Shown: piece after piece, positions 7,519-16,855 of the stretch | Layout of the letters: each line of letters begins with the position of its first letter | Numbering within the stretch: position 1 is the first letter of the stretch | Assembly (NCBI GenBank): GCA_036488815.1 | Contig: DASXGX010000160.1 | Coordinates: forward strand, 1-64,000 | DNA: 64,000 bases | From: Roseiarcus sp036488815 | Lineage (GTDB): Bacteria > Pseudomonadota > Alphaproteobacteria > Rhizobiales > Beijerinckiaceae | Reading direction: 5' to 3' | Position numbers and translations under genes: made by a program | The notes under the pieces: model-generated | What the model was told of the DNA's origin: nothing | Seen by the model: only the letters and a program-made list of their open reading frames with translations | Databases searched by the model: none

Positions 7519-8184
7519 ATGACAGTCTCCACCCAGGCGTCCGCCTTCGAGGCGTATGACAAAATCAAAACCGGCATTCTCGCCCTGCGCTACCGGCCGG
7601 GGGAGAAGCTCTCGGAAACACGCTTGGCTCGGGAGCTCAGCCTAGGCCGGTCGCCGATACGAACCGCATTGGTCCGCCTCAAAGAAGAGGGTTGGATCAG
7701 GGTGTTCCCGCAGAGCGGCACGTTCGTGCGCGATCTCTCTCGGCAGGAGGCGATGGAACTTGCGGAGCTTCGGCTTCTCCTTGAAGCGAATGCGGCCGAA
7801 CGAGCGGCCGAGCGCATCACTGCCGATGATCTGAATCCGCTGCGCGCCGAATTCGAAGCTCTTAAGGCCAAGGGCGTCGACGGCCATTTCGATGAGTTCC
7901 TCCGCCTGGACGACCGTTTCCACACAACGTTGCACCGGATCGCCGGCAATCAGCGGATTGCGGAGATCCTTCGGAACCTTCGCGACCAAATTCATTGGAT
8001 TCGTGTCACCAATGCGATCGTCCCTGGGCGCGTCGCTGAATCGTTGAAAGAAATGGACCGCGTCCTGGATGCGCTCGAGCGACGCGACGGCGCGGCCGCC
8101 GCGAAGGCTATGCGCCAGCATATTGGCAATATCGCGCATTCGTTCGCGTCAATCGCGCCCGAGAAGGTGGACGTCTATGAATGA
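7519..8184 (+). CDS. GntR-family regulator, FCD (FadR-like) subgroup
   Basis: The 221-residue protein has an N-terminal GntR winged helix (about residues 12-75: YDKIKTGILALRYRPGEKLS, then TRLARELSLGRSPIRTALVRL and SGTFV) and an all-helical FCD ligand domain. Likely metal-binding residues of the FCD domain are seen in LDDRFHTTLHR and in MRQHIGNIAH. These regulators usually repress a catabolic operon until a carboxylic-acid-like ligand binds. It is the first gene of a tight plus-strand unit running to 17995 and sits divergent from a hydroxyacid dehydrogenase, so it is the best candidate for the local control protein. Its stop overlaps the following ridA-like start by 8 bp. Confidence 0.88.
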   Translation: MTVSTQASAFEAYDKIKTGILALRYRPGEKLSETRLARELSLGRSPIRTALVRLKEEGWIRVFPQSGTFVRDLSRQEAMELAELRLLLEANAAERAAERITADDLNPLRAEFEALKAKGVDGHFDEFLRLDDRFHTTLHRIAGNQRIAEILRNLRDQIHWIRVTNAIVPGRVAESLKEMDRVLDALERRDGAAAAKAMRQHIGNIAHSFASIAPEKVDVYE

Positions 8185-8587
8185 GTTGCGATCGGTTATT
8201 GTCACGGAGAAGGCCCCGAAAGGGCGGGGGCCTTTCCCCCAAGCTCTGCGCGTTGGAGAGTTTGTCTTCGTCTCGGGGCAGGGACCCCTGGATCCTACTA
8301 CAAGCGTACCGATCTCCGGCACCTTCTCGCAGCAGGTCGATCAAACTTTCGACAACCTCGAGGCGATCCTGGCGGCCGCGGGAATTGGGCTTGCCGATCT
8401 CGCCAAGGTCACCGTCTACCTCAGTGATCTCGGGCGCGTGCCTGAGTTCAATGCGCTCTATGAAGCGCGCATTCCCGCGCCCTTTCCCGCCCGCACCCTC
8501 GTCCAGGCAGGGCTCAGAGGCATCGACGTTGAGCTCGACGTCATAGCGGTGCGCTCTCGGCCAGCCGCCGCGGAGCGGGCGCCATGA
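8177..8587 (+). CDS. RidA-family (YjgF/YER057c/UK114) protein
   Basis: The 136-residue product belongs to the RidA family, small trimeric cytoplasmic proteins that hydrolyse reactive enamine/imine intermediates; relatives are deaminases in catabolic pathways. Visible features are FVFVSGQGPLDP, a helix QVDQTFDNLEAILAAAG, KVTVYLSDL and the conserved arginine (Arg106) in FPARTLVQA, which binds the substrate carboxylate. An upstream frame exists, but the ATG at 8177 gives the normal family length and overlaps the regulator stop. Its own TGA overlaps the HyuA ATG. The operon position suggests the pathway produces an imine or amino intermediate, though RidA proteins are also general scavengers. Confidence 0.88.
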   Translation: MNELRSVIVTEKAPKGRGPFPQALRVGEFVFVSGQGPLDPTTSVPISGTFSQQVDQTFDNLEAILAAAGIGLADLAKVTVYLSDLGRVPEFNALYEARIPAPFPARTLVQAGLRGIDVELDVIAVRSRPAAAERAP

Positions 8588-10680
8588 GCCAGTCCTCGTA
8601 TTGGATCGGCGCCGACATCGGCGGAACTTTCACCGATCTGTTCATCGTCGACCGTGCGAACGGCGCATGTGTGACCGGCAAAATCCTCACCGATCATACC
8701 GATCCTACGAATGGCATCATCGACGGATTGAGTTCGCTGGCCGACCGCCACGCTGTCGATCTGAGATCCGTGGAGCGCGTGTACCACGGCACGACGTTGG
8801 TGACGAACGCCGTCATTCAGCGGCGCGGCGCGCGAACGGCTCTGCTCGTCACCGAGGGGTTCCGAGACTCGGTCGAGATCGGGACCGAGCATCGGTTCGA
8901 TCTTTATGATCTCAATCTCGAGAAGCCGGCGCCCCTGGTTCCACGCAGGTGGCGCAGGCCGGTGAGAGAGAGGATTCTCGCCGACGGAACGACGGAGCTT
9001 GCGCTAGACAGGGCTCAGGTTGAGCAAGAGGTGCGGGATCTGCTGGCGCAGGGCGTCGAGGCCTTCGCGGTCTGCCTGCTCCATTCGTATCGCAATTCGC
9101 TTCACGAGCGCGCGGTGCGCGACATTATCCGCGAGATCGCCCCGGATGTTGACGTGTCGCTGTCGTCCGAAATCGCCCCGGAGATCCGCGAGTATGAACG
9201 CGGATCGACAGTGTCGATCAACGCCTATGTCGCGCCGGTGGTGGCTCCCTATCTGCGTTCGCTCGGGCGGCGTTTGGCGCACATCGGCGTTCCGGCGCAG
9301 CTGCTCATCATGCAGTCGAACGGCGGCACCTGCGCGCCGGACGTCGCGGAACAGCATCCCGTCCGTCTCCTGGAGTCCGGCCCGGCTGCCGGCGCGATAG
9401 GAGCGGCGTACATCGCTCGCGCCGCCAAACGCGACAATGTTCTCTTCTTCGATATGGGGGGCACCACCGCCAAGGCGATCATCATCGACGAAGCGCGTCC
9501 GTTGATGGCCCGCAAGCTGGAGGTCGCCCACGTCTATCGCTTCAAGCATGGAAGCGGTCTGCCGGTTCAGGCGCCCGCGATAGAGATGATCGAAATCGGC
9601 GCGGGCGGCGGCAGCATCGCGCATATCGACCGTCTTGGCCTTCTCAAGGTCGGGCCGGAAAGTGCGGAATCGGAGCCTGGCCCGGCTTGCTATGACCGCG
9701 GCGGGACGCGACCGACCGTTACCGACGCCGATCTCGTTCTCGGCTACCTCGGCGCCGACAGCTTTTTGAGCGGTCGCATGCAATTGAACGTCGAGGCCGC
9801 CCGCCGCGCCATAGCTGACCATGTCGCGTCGCCGCTCGGCCTTTCAATTGAAGAGGCGGCGTGGGGCGTTCATCAGGTTGTCAATGAGAATATGGCTGCG
9901 GCGGCGCGCGTTCACCTTCTGGAGCATGGGCGCACTCCCGAGCGCTACAGCATGGTCGCCTTCGGCGGCGCGGGTCCGACGCATGCGTATGGCGTCGCGC
10001 GGGCGCTGCATCTGCCTGAAATCATCGTACCGTGGCAAGCCGGCGTCGGCAGCGCCTTTGGAATGCTGTGCGCTCCTGTCGCCTTCGAAATGGCGCAGAG
10101 TCGAACCATTGCCCTGGATGTCGTCGAATGGCCGGAAGTCGAACACATGCTCGCCAGCATGGTCCAGGAATGTCGGGCCAATGTGCTCTCGGCGGCGATC
10201 GATGCGAGCGAGACCGTCGCTCGCCGCTCCGCCGATTTGCGTTACCGCGGTCAGGGACATGAAATCCAGATCGATCTCGAGGGATTGTCGTGGCCGAACG
10301 TCGATTGGCGCGACGTCCGCGAGCGGTTCCGGGCTGAATATCGACGACTGAACGGGGTCGACGGTCCGGACATGCCGGTCGAAGTCATTACGTGGCGTGC
10401 GAGCGTCCGCGGCCCGATCTCCGACGTGCCGCTTGGCGCATCGAACTTGGTTTCCCCGGATCAGCGCTCGCGAAGGACGCGACCTGTCTATTTCGCCGAA
10501 ACGAACGGCTTCGTCACGACGCGGCTCGTGCAGCGCGCGAGCCTGAAGGTGGGCGATCGCGTCGAAGGTCCCGCGATCATCGAACTCGGAGACGCAAGCA
10601 TTACCGTCGGCCCCTCGGCGAGCGCGCATATCGGCGCCGAAGGACTGGTCCGAGTCGAACTCGCGGAGAGGCAGCAATGA
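8584..10680 (+). CDS. Hydantoinase/oxoprolinase family subunit A (HyuA-like)
   Basis: The 698-residue protein is the ATP-binding subunit of the HyuA/HyuB class, which includes N-methylhydantoin amidohydrolase, 5-oxoprolinase, caprolactamase and acetone/acetophenone carboxylases. These use ATP to activate a carbonyl for hydrolysis or carboxylation. The N-terminus has the ASKHA phosphate motif IGADIGGTFTDLFIVD (residues 7-22), YHGTTLVTNAVIQRRG and TEGFRD. The middle has the second ATP motif LFFDMGGTTAKA and GAGGGSIAHID. A further motif, VAFGGAGPTHAYGVA, is typical. Length is normal. The ATGA overlap with RidA upstream and with HyuB downstream supports one translational unit. The actual substrate cannot be read from the sequence. 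Confidence 0.92.
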   Translation: MSQSSYWIGADIGGTFTDLFIVDRANGACVTGKILTDHTDPTNGIIDGLSSLADRHAVDLRSVERVYHGTTLVTNAVIQRRGARTALLVTEGFRDSVEIGTEHRFDLYDLNLEKPAPLVPRRWRRPVRERILADGTTELALDRAQVEQEVRDLLAQGVEAFAVCLLHSYRNSLHERAVRDIIREIAPDVDVSLSSEIAPEIREYERGSTVSINAYVAPVVAPYLRSLGRRLAHIGVPAQLLIMQSNGGTCAPDVAEQHPVRLLESGPAAGAIGAAYIARAAKRDNVLFFDMGGTTAKAIIIDEARPLMARKLEVAHVYRFKHGSGLPVQAPAIEMIEIGAGGGSIAHIDRLGLLKVGPESAESEPGPACYDRGGTRPTVTDADLVLGYLGADSFLSGRMQLNVEAARRAIADHVASPLGLSIEEAAWGVHQVVNENMAAAARVHLLEHGRTPERYSMVAFGGAGPTHAYGVARALHLPEIIVPWQAGVGSAFGMLCAPVAFEMAQSRTIALDVVEWPEVEHMLASMVQECRANVLSAAIDASETVARRSADLRYRGQGHEIQIDLEGLSWPNVDWRDVRERFRAEYRRLNGVDGPDMPVEVITWRASVRGPISDVPLGASNLVSPDQRSRRTRPVYFAETNGFVTTRLVQRASLKVGDRVEGPAIIELGDASITVGPSASAHIGAEGLVRVELAERQQ

Positions 10681-12341
10681 ACGCCATGCCCGCCTATGTG
10701 CTGGAAATTCTCTGGAACCGCCTCCTTTCGATTGCGGAAGAGCAGGCCCAGGTTTTGATGCGGACCGCATTCTCCACCATCGTCCGCGAGGCCGGCGATC
10801 TGTCGGCCGCCATTTTCGATCGTCGCGGACGCATGGTCGCCCAGGCCCGCACCGGAACGCCCGGCCACGTCAACACCATGGCCCGCGGGATGCGTTTCTT
10901 CATCGAGGAATTCCCGGTCGATACGATCGAGCCCGGCGACGTCCTCATCTCGAACGACCCCTACAAGCTCGCTGGCCAACTCAACGACATGTGTATCGTG
11001 ACCCCGGTATTCCACGGCGGTCGGGTCGTCGCTTTCTTCGCCAGCTGCTGCCATATGGTCGATATCGGCGGGGTCGGGCTGACGGCCGACGCCCGCGAGA
11101 TATTCGAGGAGGGACTGCACGTCCCCTTCTGCAAATTCCACGTGCGCGGCGTCGAGAATCGCGATGTCGCCCGCTTCATCAGGTCCAACGTTCGCACGCC
11201 CGACGAAGTGATCGGCGATATCTACGCTCAGATCTCGGCCGGCGAGGTCGGCGCCCATCGCCTCGGGCAGTTGTTGAGCGAGTTTGAACTCGGCGATATC
11301 GAGCAACTGTCCGACGAAATCATCACGCGGTCGGAACGCGCGATGCGTCAAGCCGTCGAACTCTTCCCCGAGGGACGGTTCCAGTTCGCCTGCATGAACG
11401 ACGGCTTCGATGCGCCAATCCACATCGAGGTCGCGATCGAAAGGCGGGGCGACGACATTATTGTCGACTTCGCAGGCACCGGGCCCGCCCTGCCGCGCGG
11501 CATCAACGTGCCGTTGGCTTATACGACCGCCTATTCGTCCTATGCGGTGAAATGCATCGTGGCGCCGGACGTTCCCAACAACGAGGGCAGCTTCCTGCCC
11601 ATCGAAGTGCGCGCGCCGGAAGGATCTATTCTCAACCCGCGACATCCTGCGCCGACCGCGGCCAGGCACATTCTCGGGCACTTCCTCCCCTCGGTGATCT
11701 TTGGCGCTTTCGAACGCGCTGTCCCGGATCGAGTTCCCGCCGACAGCGCCGCCGGGCTGTGGGTCACCCAATTGTCCGGCCGCAAACGCGACGGCGGGAA
11801 TTTCGCGTTCGCCTTCTTTGCGTGCGGAGGAATGGGGGCGCGTCCGACGAAGGACGGCCTCTCGGTCACGTCTTTCCCGTCGGGAATTCAGAATGTCTCG
11901 ACGGAAGTGATCGAGTCCGCTTCGCCGATTGTGTTCCACGAGCGCGAGCTTCGATGCGACTCCGGCGGCGCTGGCAAACATCGGGGCGGATTGGGACAGG
12001 TCATCCGTTTCGAAGTCCGCACCGACGGTCCCTGTACCCTTTCCGCGATGTACGACCGCATCGTCTTTGCGCCCCGCGGATCGGCGGGAGGAGGGGATGG
12101 AGCGGGAGGCGCGGTGATCTCGCAGGGTGAGCGACGCCTTTCTCCCAAGGGCCGCTCGACGATCGAATGCGGTGAACTGGTCACGCTGCTCCTACCCGGC
12201 GGCGGCGGACACGGACCGGCGTCCGAACGTGTTTCGACCGCCGTACAAGCCGATATCGCCGATGGTTACGTCAGCGTGCGTTCGGCGGAAAAAGACTACG
12301 GAAGATCAAGCTCGGACGACTCGCCGCATCGCGCGTCTTGA
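10677..12341 (+). CDS. Hydantoinase B/oxoprolinase family protein (HyuB-like)
   Basis: The 554-residue product is the partner subunit of HyuA and has the HyuB signature regions: LEILWNRLLSIAEEQAQVLM at the start, REAGDLSAAIFD, GHVNTMARGM, GDVLISNDPY, and later FAGTGPALPRGINVP, HILGHFLPSVIFGAF and GGAGKHRGGLGQ. The upstream extension of the frame has no family similarity, so the ATG at 10677 is used; it overlaps the HyuA stop. Together HyuA and HyuB should form an ATP-dependent cyclic-amide hydrolase or a carboxylase. No third, small gamma subunit like that of acetone carboxylase is present, which leans towards the hydrolase side. The gene is directly followed by a solute-binding protein, suggesting that the substrate is imported. 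Confidence 0.92.
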   Translation: MNAMPAYVLEILWNRLLSIAEEQAQVLMRTAFSTIVREAGDLSAAIFDRRGRMVAQARTGTPGHVNTMARGMRFFIEEFPVDTIEPGDVLISNDPYKLAGQLNDMCIVTPVFHGGRVVAFFASCCHMVDIGGVGLTADAREIFEEGLHVPFCKFHVRGVENRDVARFIRSNVRTPDEVIGDIYAQISAGEVGAHRLGQLLSEFELGDIEQLSDEIITRSERAMRQAVELFPEGRFQFACMNDGFDAPIHIEVAIERRGDDIIVDFAGTGPALPRGINVPLAYTTAYSSYAVKCIVAPDVPNNEGSFLPIEVRAPEGSILNPRHPAPTAARHILGHFLPSVIFGAFERAVPDRVPADSAAGLWVTQLSGRKRDGGNFAFAFFACGGMGARPTKDGLSVTSFPSGIQNVSTEVIESASPIVFHERELRCDSGGAGKHRGGLGQVIRFEVRTDGPCTLSAMYDRIVFAPRGSAGGGDGAGGAVISQGERRLSPKGRSTIECGELVTLLLPGGGGHGPASERVSTAVQADIADGYVSVRSAEKDYGRSSSDDSPHRAS

Positions 12342-12353
12342 AGGAGAGGGAAC

Positions 12354-13475
12354 ATGAAGCCGCTTCTCGCATCCGTCGCCGCCCTCTGCCTGCTGGCGGG
12401 CTCGGGGCCCGCTTTCGCGGACATCAAGATCGGCGTCATCGCCGGCATGTCGGGGCCGGGAACCTCATATGGAATCGGCATTCAGCAAGGCGCTGAAATG
12501 GCGATCAAGGAAATCAACGACGCGGGCGGCATCGGCGGTCAGAAGCTTCAGCTTGTCGTCGTGGACGACGCGAGCAACCCGGCGCAGTCGGTCACGGCTA
12601 TGCAGAGCCTCGTCAGTCAGGGGGTCGATCTCGTCGTCGGCGGTTGGGGAAGTTCGCAGGTTCTCGCCAATATGGAAGTGTCCGAGCGGGCCGGCGTTCC
12701 CTATGTCGTCGTCGGGGCGACGAATCCGCACATCACGAGCGACAAGAACAAATGGACCTTTCGGGTCATCCAGACCGACAGTCTCATGGCGGAGCAGATC
12801 GCGCAGTCGGCGACGGGCGTTCTGAAGATGAAGCGCATCGCGGTGATTAACGACTCCAATGACTACGGAGTCGGCAATCGCGACATCTTCATCGCGGCGC
12901 TCAAGACGGCGGGCATGCAACCGGTCGAGGTCGAGTCGTACCAGTCGTCAGACAAGGACTTCACCAGCCAGTTGGCGCGCATCCGCGCCGCGGAGCCAGA
13001 TGGCCTCGCCATCTTCGGCACGATACCGGCCGCCCCGGCAATTATGAATCAAGCCCGTGATTTCGGGATTACGGCTCGATTCATCGGCACTGGCGGCCTT
13101 GCGAACGAGGCGCTGATCTCTCTTGCGCCGCAAGCCTCTGAGGGCGCCGTTCTGACCACCTATTTCAGCGAAGACGTCGACGCCGAAGGGAAAGCCTGGG
13201 CAGACCGCTACGTGAAGGCGTTTTCGGAAGGCTCGCAGACGCCCCGTCCCGTTCTCGCCGCATGGGAATATCGGACGATCAAGTTCATCGTGGCGCCCTG
13301 TCTCGCGAAGAACGGGGTCGACAAGACAAAGATGCGCGAATGCATCGCGAGCTTCAAAGGCAAGATTTTCGGACTGCCCGGCGAAGCGAGCTTCGACAAG
13401 ACCGGACAGCTGGAACAGCAGCCGGTGCTGGTCGAGGTCCACAAGGGATCGTTTCGTGGCTTCAAGGCCAACTGA
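12354..13475 (+). CDS. ABC transporter solute-binding protein, LivK type
   Basis: This 373-residue periplasmic protein begins with a clear signal peptide (MKPLLASVAALCLLAG, cleavage likely after AFA-D). The mature part follows the type-1 binding-protein fold of branched-chain amino acid and amide transporters: IGVIAGMSGPGTSYGIG, IKEINDAGGIGGQKLQLVV, DDASNPAQSVTAMQSLV and the hinge region near INDSNDYGVGNRD. A GGAGAGG ribosome site precedes the ATG, 12 bp after HyuB. The following four genes supply two permeases and two ATPases, so the transporter is complete. The ligand is unknown; because of the operon it may be a cyclic amide, an N-carbamoyl compound or an amino-acid-like acid. Confidence 0.92.
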   Translation: MKPLLASVAALCLLAGSGPAFADIKIGVIAGMSGPGTSYGIGIQQGAEMAIKEINDAGGIGGQKLQLVVVDDASNPAQSVTAMQSLVSQGVDLVVGGWGSSQVLANMEVSERAGVPYVVVGATNPHITSDKNKWTFRVIQTDSLMAEQIAQSATGVLKMKRIAVINDSNDYGVGNRDIFIAALKTAGMQPVEVESYQSSDKDFTSQLARIRAAEPDGLAIFGTIPAAPAIMNQARDFGITARFIGTGGLANEALISLAPQASEGAVLTTYFSEDVDAEGKAWADRYVKAFSEGSQTPRPVLAAWEYRTIKFIVAPCLAKNGVDKTKMRECIASFKGKIFGLPGEASFDKTGQLEQQPVLVEVHKGSFRGFKAN

Positions 13476-13499
13476 ACCACACCCGCGGAGTAGGGCGCC

Positions 13500-14363
13500 A
13501 TGTTCGCTCAAATCCTGATCGGCGGAATCGCGACCGGCTGCATCTATGCGATCGTCGGGCTGGGATTCACGCTCGTCTATCGCGCGATGCGGATGGTCAA
13601 TTTCGCCCAGGGCCAGATCTTCATGGCGGGAACCTTCCTCGGGCTTGCGATCGCCAATCGCTTCGCCCTTCCAGCGGCGCCACTGATCATCGTCGTCGGC
13701 GCGCTCGCATTCGTCATCGGACTGATCGTCGAAAAGCTGGTGTTCCGTCGCTTGTATCACAATCACGAAGTGTTCGTGGTGGGGTCCATCGGTCTCGGAA
13801 TCGTCCTGACCAACGCGGTCCGCATCCTGTTCCCCGAGCCTGTGCCGTTCCCGAAGGTGTTCGGAACCGGAATTTTTACGTTCGGCGGCGCCTTCGTTCA
13901 GGTCGCTTATGTATGGGTTGTTGCGCTGACGCTGGTTCTGGTCGCCAGCCTTCATGCTCTGTTCACCTATACGAAGACGGGACGGGCGCTTCGCGCCGTC
14001 GCCGCGGATAGGGAAATGGCCAGCGCGATGGGCGTCGATGTCCGCCGGTCGATCGCTCAGACGTTCGGTTTGAGTTTTGCGGTCGCGGCGATCGCCGGCG
14101 TCCTCATCGGACCGCTCTACTTCGTCTCGGCCGATATGGGCGACATGGTCGGAATGAAGGCCTTTAGCGCGGCCGTGTTCGGCGGCATCAACAGCATACC
14201 GGGAACGATTCTGGGTGGAGTGATCATTGGCCTGCTCGAAACGCTCACCGGCGGCTACGTCTCATCCGCTTACAAAGACCTCGTCCCCTTCGTCGTTCTG
14301 CTTCTGATGCTCATTGCGAGACCCAACGGCCTCCTGGGCCGCGAAACGCCAGTCAAGGTTTGA
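13500..14363 (+). CDS. ABC transporter permease, LivH type
   Basis: The 287-residue inner-membrane protein has the LivH pattern: GGIATGCIYAIVGLGFTLVY at the N-terminus, MRMVNFAQGQIFMAGTFLG, and the cytoplasmic coupling region TKTGRALRAVAADREMASAMG that contacts the ATPases. The late motif KAFSAAVFGGINSIPGTILGG is family-typical. About eight membrane segments can be counted. It follows the binding protein by 24 bp and is followed by the partner permease after 6 bp. Confidence 0.93.
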   Translation: MFAQILIGGIATGCIYAIVGLGFTLVYRAMRMVNFAQGQIFMAGTFLGLAIANRFALPAAPLIIVVGALAFVIGLIVEKLVFRRLYHNHEVFVVGSIGLGIVLTNAVRILFPEPVPFPKVFGTGIFTFGGAFVQVAYVWVVALTLVLVASLHALFTYTKTGRALRAVAADREMASAMGVDVRRSIAQTFGLSFAVAAIAGVLIGPLYFVSADMGDMVGMKAFSAAVFGGINSIPGTILGGVIIGLLETLTGGYVSSAYKDLVPFVVLLLMLIARPNGLLGRETPVKV

Positions 14364-14369
14364 GGGGCG

Positions 14370-15323
14370 ATGAGGAATTCGGCGACCCTCTTGGCGATCG
14401 GGCTTCTGCTGGTGGTCCCCCTCGCGGCGCCGCCTTACTTGCTGCATATCGCAACCTTCATCGCCATCTACACGTTGCCGGTGATCGGACTTGGCTTTCT
14501 CACCGGCTTCACCAACAGAATTTCGCTGGCGCAAGGCGCGATTTTCGGCCTCGGAGCTTACACGACCGCACTCCTCACCACGAAATGCGGATGGTCGCCG
14601 GCGGCCACATTCATACCTTCGATCCTCGTAGCCGTTGTCGTCGCGACCATCCTGGCTGGCCCGGCCATGCGCCTCGCCGGGCTCTACTTCGTCATGGCGA
14701 CGATCGCGATCCATCAAATCGTCTGGATCCTCCTGATGAATTGGATCGACCTGACCAACGGCCCGCAGGGCGTGCGTTCGATCCCGCCTCTCGGAATTGG
14801 TTCTCTGAATCTGGACTCGCCGCTCGCCTTTTATTACGCGGCGTTCGCCGCGGCGCTTGTGTCCTTCGCTCTCGCTCGCCGCATTCTCGCGAGCCGGCTC
14901 GGGCTGCAATTGCGCGCCTTGTCGGAGGACGAGCTTGCCTCCGCAATGTCTGGAGTTCCGGTGGTCCGCGCGAAGGTGACGGCGTTGGCGCTGAGCGCCG
15001 CCTGGGCCGGCGCCGGCGGCTTCCTCTACGCGCATTACATACGCTTCGTGCATCCCGACATGTTCACCCTCGAGCCATCCATATTGTTTCTCACGATGGC
15101 GATGTTCGGCGGCTATCGGTCGTTGATCGGAATGGTGATCGCGACGGCAGTCCTCGAATCCGCGACGGAATACCTGAGGCCTTTCGGCGAATTTCGGATG
15201 ATCGCCTACGGGCTCATCCTGATGCTCGGGATGATGTTTTTCCCGAAGGGGATCCTGACCATCTCACCGGCAGCCTTGAGCCGCTGGCTTGCAGGCGCGC
15301 GCCCTGCGGCGCGTAAGGCCTGA
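14370..15323 (+). CDS. ABC transporter permease, LivM type
   Basis: The 317-residue membrane protein is the second permease of the transporter. LivM hallmarks are GFLTGFTNRISLAQGAIFGLGAY near residue 50, MRLAGLYFVMATIA, and a coupling-loop region LRALSEDELASAMSGVPV. The late segment TMAMFGGYRSLIGMVIATAV corresponds to the conserved C-terminal membrane motif. A GAGGGG ribosome site lies just before the ATG and overlaps the end of the preceding permease gene. The order livH-livM-livG-livF is the standard one. Confidence 0.93.
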   Translation: MRNSATLLAIGLLLVVPLAAPPYLLHIATFIAIYTLPVIGLGFLTGFTNRISLAQGAIFGLGAYTTALLTTKCGWSPAATFIPSILVAVVVATILAGPAMRLAGLYFVMATIAIHQIVWILLMNWIDLTNGPQGVRSIPPLGIGSLNLDSPLAFYYAAFAAALVSFALARRILASRLGLQLRALSEDELASAMSGVPVVRAKVTALALSAAWAGAGGFLYAHYIRFVHPDMFTLEPSILFLTMAMFGGYRSLIGMVIATAVLESATEYLRPFGEFRMIAYGLILMLGMMFFPKGILTISPAALSRWLAGARPAARKA

Positions 15324-15326
15324 ACG

Positions 15327-16106
15327 ATGCTTGTCGTGGAGAATATCTCGCTGAGCTTTCGTGGGTTGCGCGCCCTCGACAGCGTGAGCCTGTCCGTCGG
15401 CTCGCATGAATTGGTTGGAATTATCGGGCCCAACGGATCGGGCAAGAGCACGCTCTTCAACGTTATATCCGGCGTCTACAGAGCCGACTCGGGGGACGTC
15501 CGCCTCGGTGGAAAGTCCATCCGGGGCCTGGGACCGGCGGGAATTGTCGGCCTGGGTCTTGCGCGCACGTTCCAGAACAAGCGCCTGTTTGGAAACATGA
15601 CGGCGATTGAAAATGTCATGGTCGCGGCTCTTCGCAATCAGCAGGGGAGCGCATTGGGCGATGTTTTCGGACTCGCGAGCGCCAGGGCCGGCGCTGAATC
15701 CTGTGAGAGACGAGCCCACGAATGCTTGGACCTCGTCGGGCTTTCGGACGCCGCGGGTTCCCTCGCCCACGACTTGCCGTTCGGGGCGCAAAACCGGCTC
15801 GAGATCGCGCGCGCGCTCGCCGTCAAACCGAAACTGCTTCTTCTTGATGAGCCCGCGGCCGGCCTCAACCCGGGGGAGCGAGACGACATTCGCCGCCTTG
15901 TCGAGACTGTCTTCTCGAGCGGCGTCAGCATCATACTCGTTGAACACGATGTCCGGTTGGTCACGGGTCTTTGCACCCGCGTGATCGCATTGGATCACGG
16001 TGTGCGCATCGCCGACGGAGCTCCCGCCGATGTCATCGCAGATCCCAGGGTGCAGGAAGCTTACTTCGGTCCGGAGGATGGTCTCGATGCAGAGACGGTT
16101 GCCTGA
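15327..16106 (+). CDS. ABC transporter ATP-binding protein, LivG type
   Basis: This 259-residue ATPase energises the upstream permeases. Walker A is GPNGSGKST (residues 34-42) and Walker B is LLLLDEPAAGLNPGE. LivG-type length and the insertion containing FQNKRLFGNMTAIENV are present. The ABC signature is unusual: LPFGAQNRLEIARAL where most LivG proteins have LSYGQQR, so the conserved first serine is replaced by proline. The downstream His switch is present in VEHDVRLV. Its 3' end overlaps the start of the partner ATPase by 20 bp. Confidence 0.92.
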   Translation: MLVVENISLSFRGLRALDSVSLSVGSHELVGIIGPNGSGKSTLFNVISGVYRADSGDVRLGGKSIRGLGPAGIVGLGLARTFQNKRLFGNMTAIENVMVAALRNQQGSALGDVFGLASARAGAESCERRAHECLDLVGLSDAAGSLAHDLPFGAQNRLEIARALAVKPKLLLLDEPAAGLNPGERDDIRRLVETVFSSGVSIILVEHDVRLVTGLCTRVIALDHGVRIADGAPADVIADPRVQEAYFGPEDGLDAETVA

Positions 16107-16830
16107 AGCGCCGAACACTCTCATGTCCGTAACCGACCTTGCAGTCGCTTACGGCAAGGTCGCGGCGGTGCAAGGCGTTTCATTCGATTTGCACAAAGGC
16201 GAAGCGCTCGCCATTCTCGGAGCGAACGGCGCAGGGAAGAGCTCGGTCATGCGCGCGCTGATGGGCATGGCGCCCGTGGCGGGCGGCGTGATCCGGTTCC
16301 GCGGCCAAGACATCAACGCCCTGCCGACCGATCGACGCGTCGCGCTCGGGCTTGCCTATTCACCGGAGGGCCGGCGGGTCTTCGGGGATTTGTCCGTCCA
16401 CGAGAACCTTCTCATGGGAGGTTATCTGTTGCGCGATCGGCGCACGCTCGCTCGCAATCTCGATGACGCTTACGCACTGTTCCCGAGGCTGTCGGAACGC
16501 AGGAATCAGCTGTCGGCGACGCTGTCGGGCGGGGAGCAGCAGATGCTCGCGATCGCACGAGCGCTTGTCCGCGGGCCCGAGTTGCTGCTGCTCGACGAAC
16601 CCTCGCTCGGCTTGGCGCCTGTCATGGTGAAAGTCATCTATCAGACGATCAGGCGGATTCGGAATCTCGGCATGACGATTCTCATTGCCGAACAGAGCGC
16701 GCATGTCGCGCTGAAGGTTGCGGACCGCGCATTGGTTCTGGAGACGGGCCGCCTAGCGTTCCAGGGCGACGCGAATGCGTTGGCGCTCGAGGCTGGCGTC
16801 AAGGAAGCATATTTCGGCGCGGCTCACTAA
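16087..16830 (+). CDS. ABC transporter ATP-binding protein, LivF type
   Basis: The 247-residue second ATPase has Walker A GANGAGKSS, the signature LSGGEQQML, Walker B LLLLDEPSLGLAP and the switch region ILIAEQSAHVAL typical of LivF (Gln instead of Glu-His). I chose the ATG at 16087 because a GGAGG ribosome site (16073-16077) sits 9 nt before it inside the livG-like gene; the ATG at 16123 is an alternative. It completes the five-component transporter. The enolase-superfamily gene follows 25 bp later, so the unit continues beyond the transporter. Confidence 0.92.
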   Translation: MQRRLPEAPNTLMSVTDLAVAYGKVAAVQGVSFDLHKGEALAILGANGAGKSSVMRALMGMAPVAGGVIRFRGQDINALPTDRRVALGLAYSPEGRRVFGDLSVHENLLMGGYLLRDRRTLARNLDDAYALFPRLSERRNQLSATLSGGEQQMLAIARALVRGPELLLLDEPSLGLAPVMVKVIYQTIRRIRNLGMTILIAEQSAHVALKVADRALVLETGRLAFQGDANALALEAGVKEAYFGAAH

Positions 16831-16855
16831 GGGCAGGCCGGCAAGAGGAGCATTT

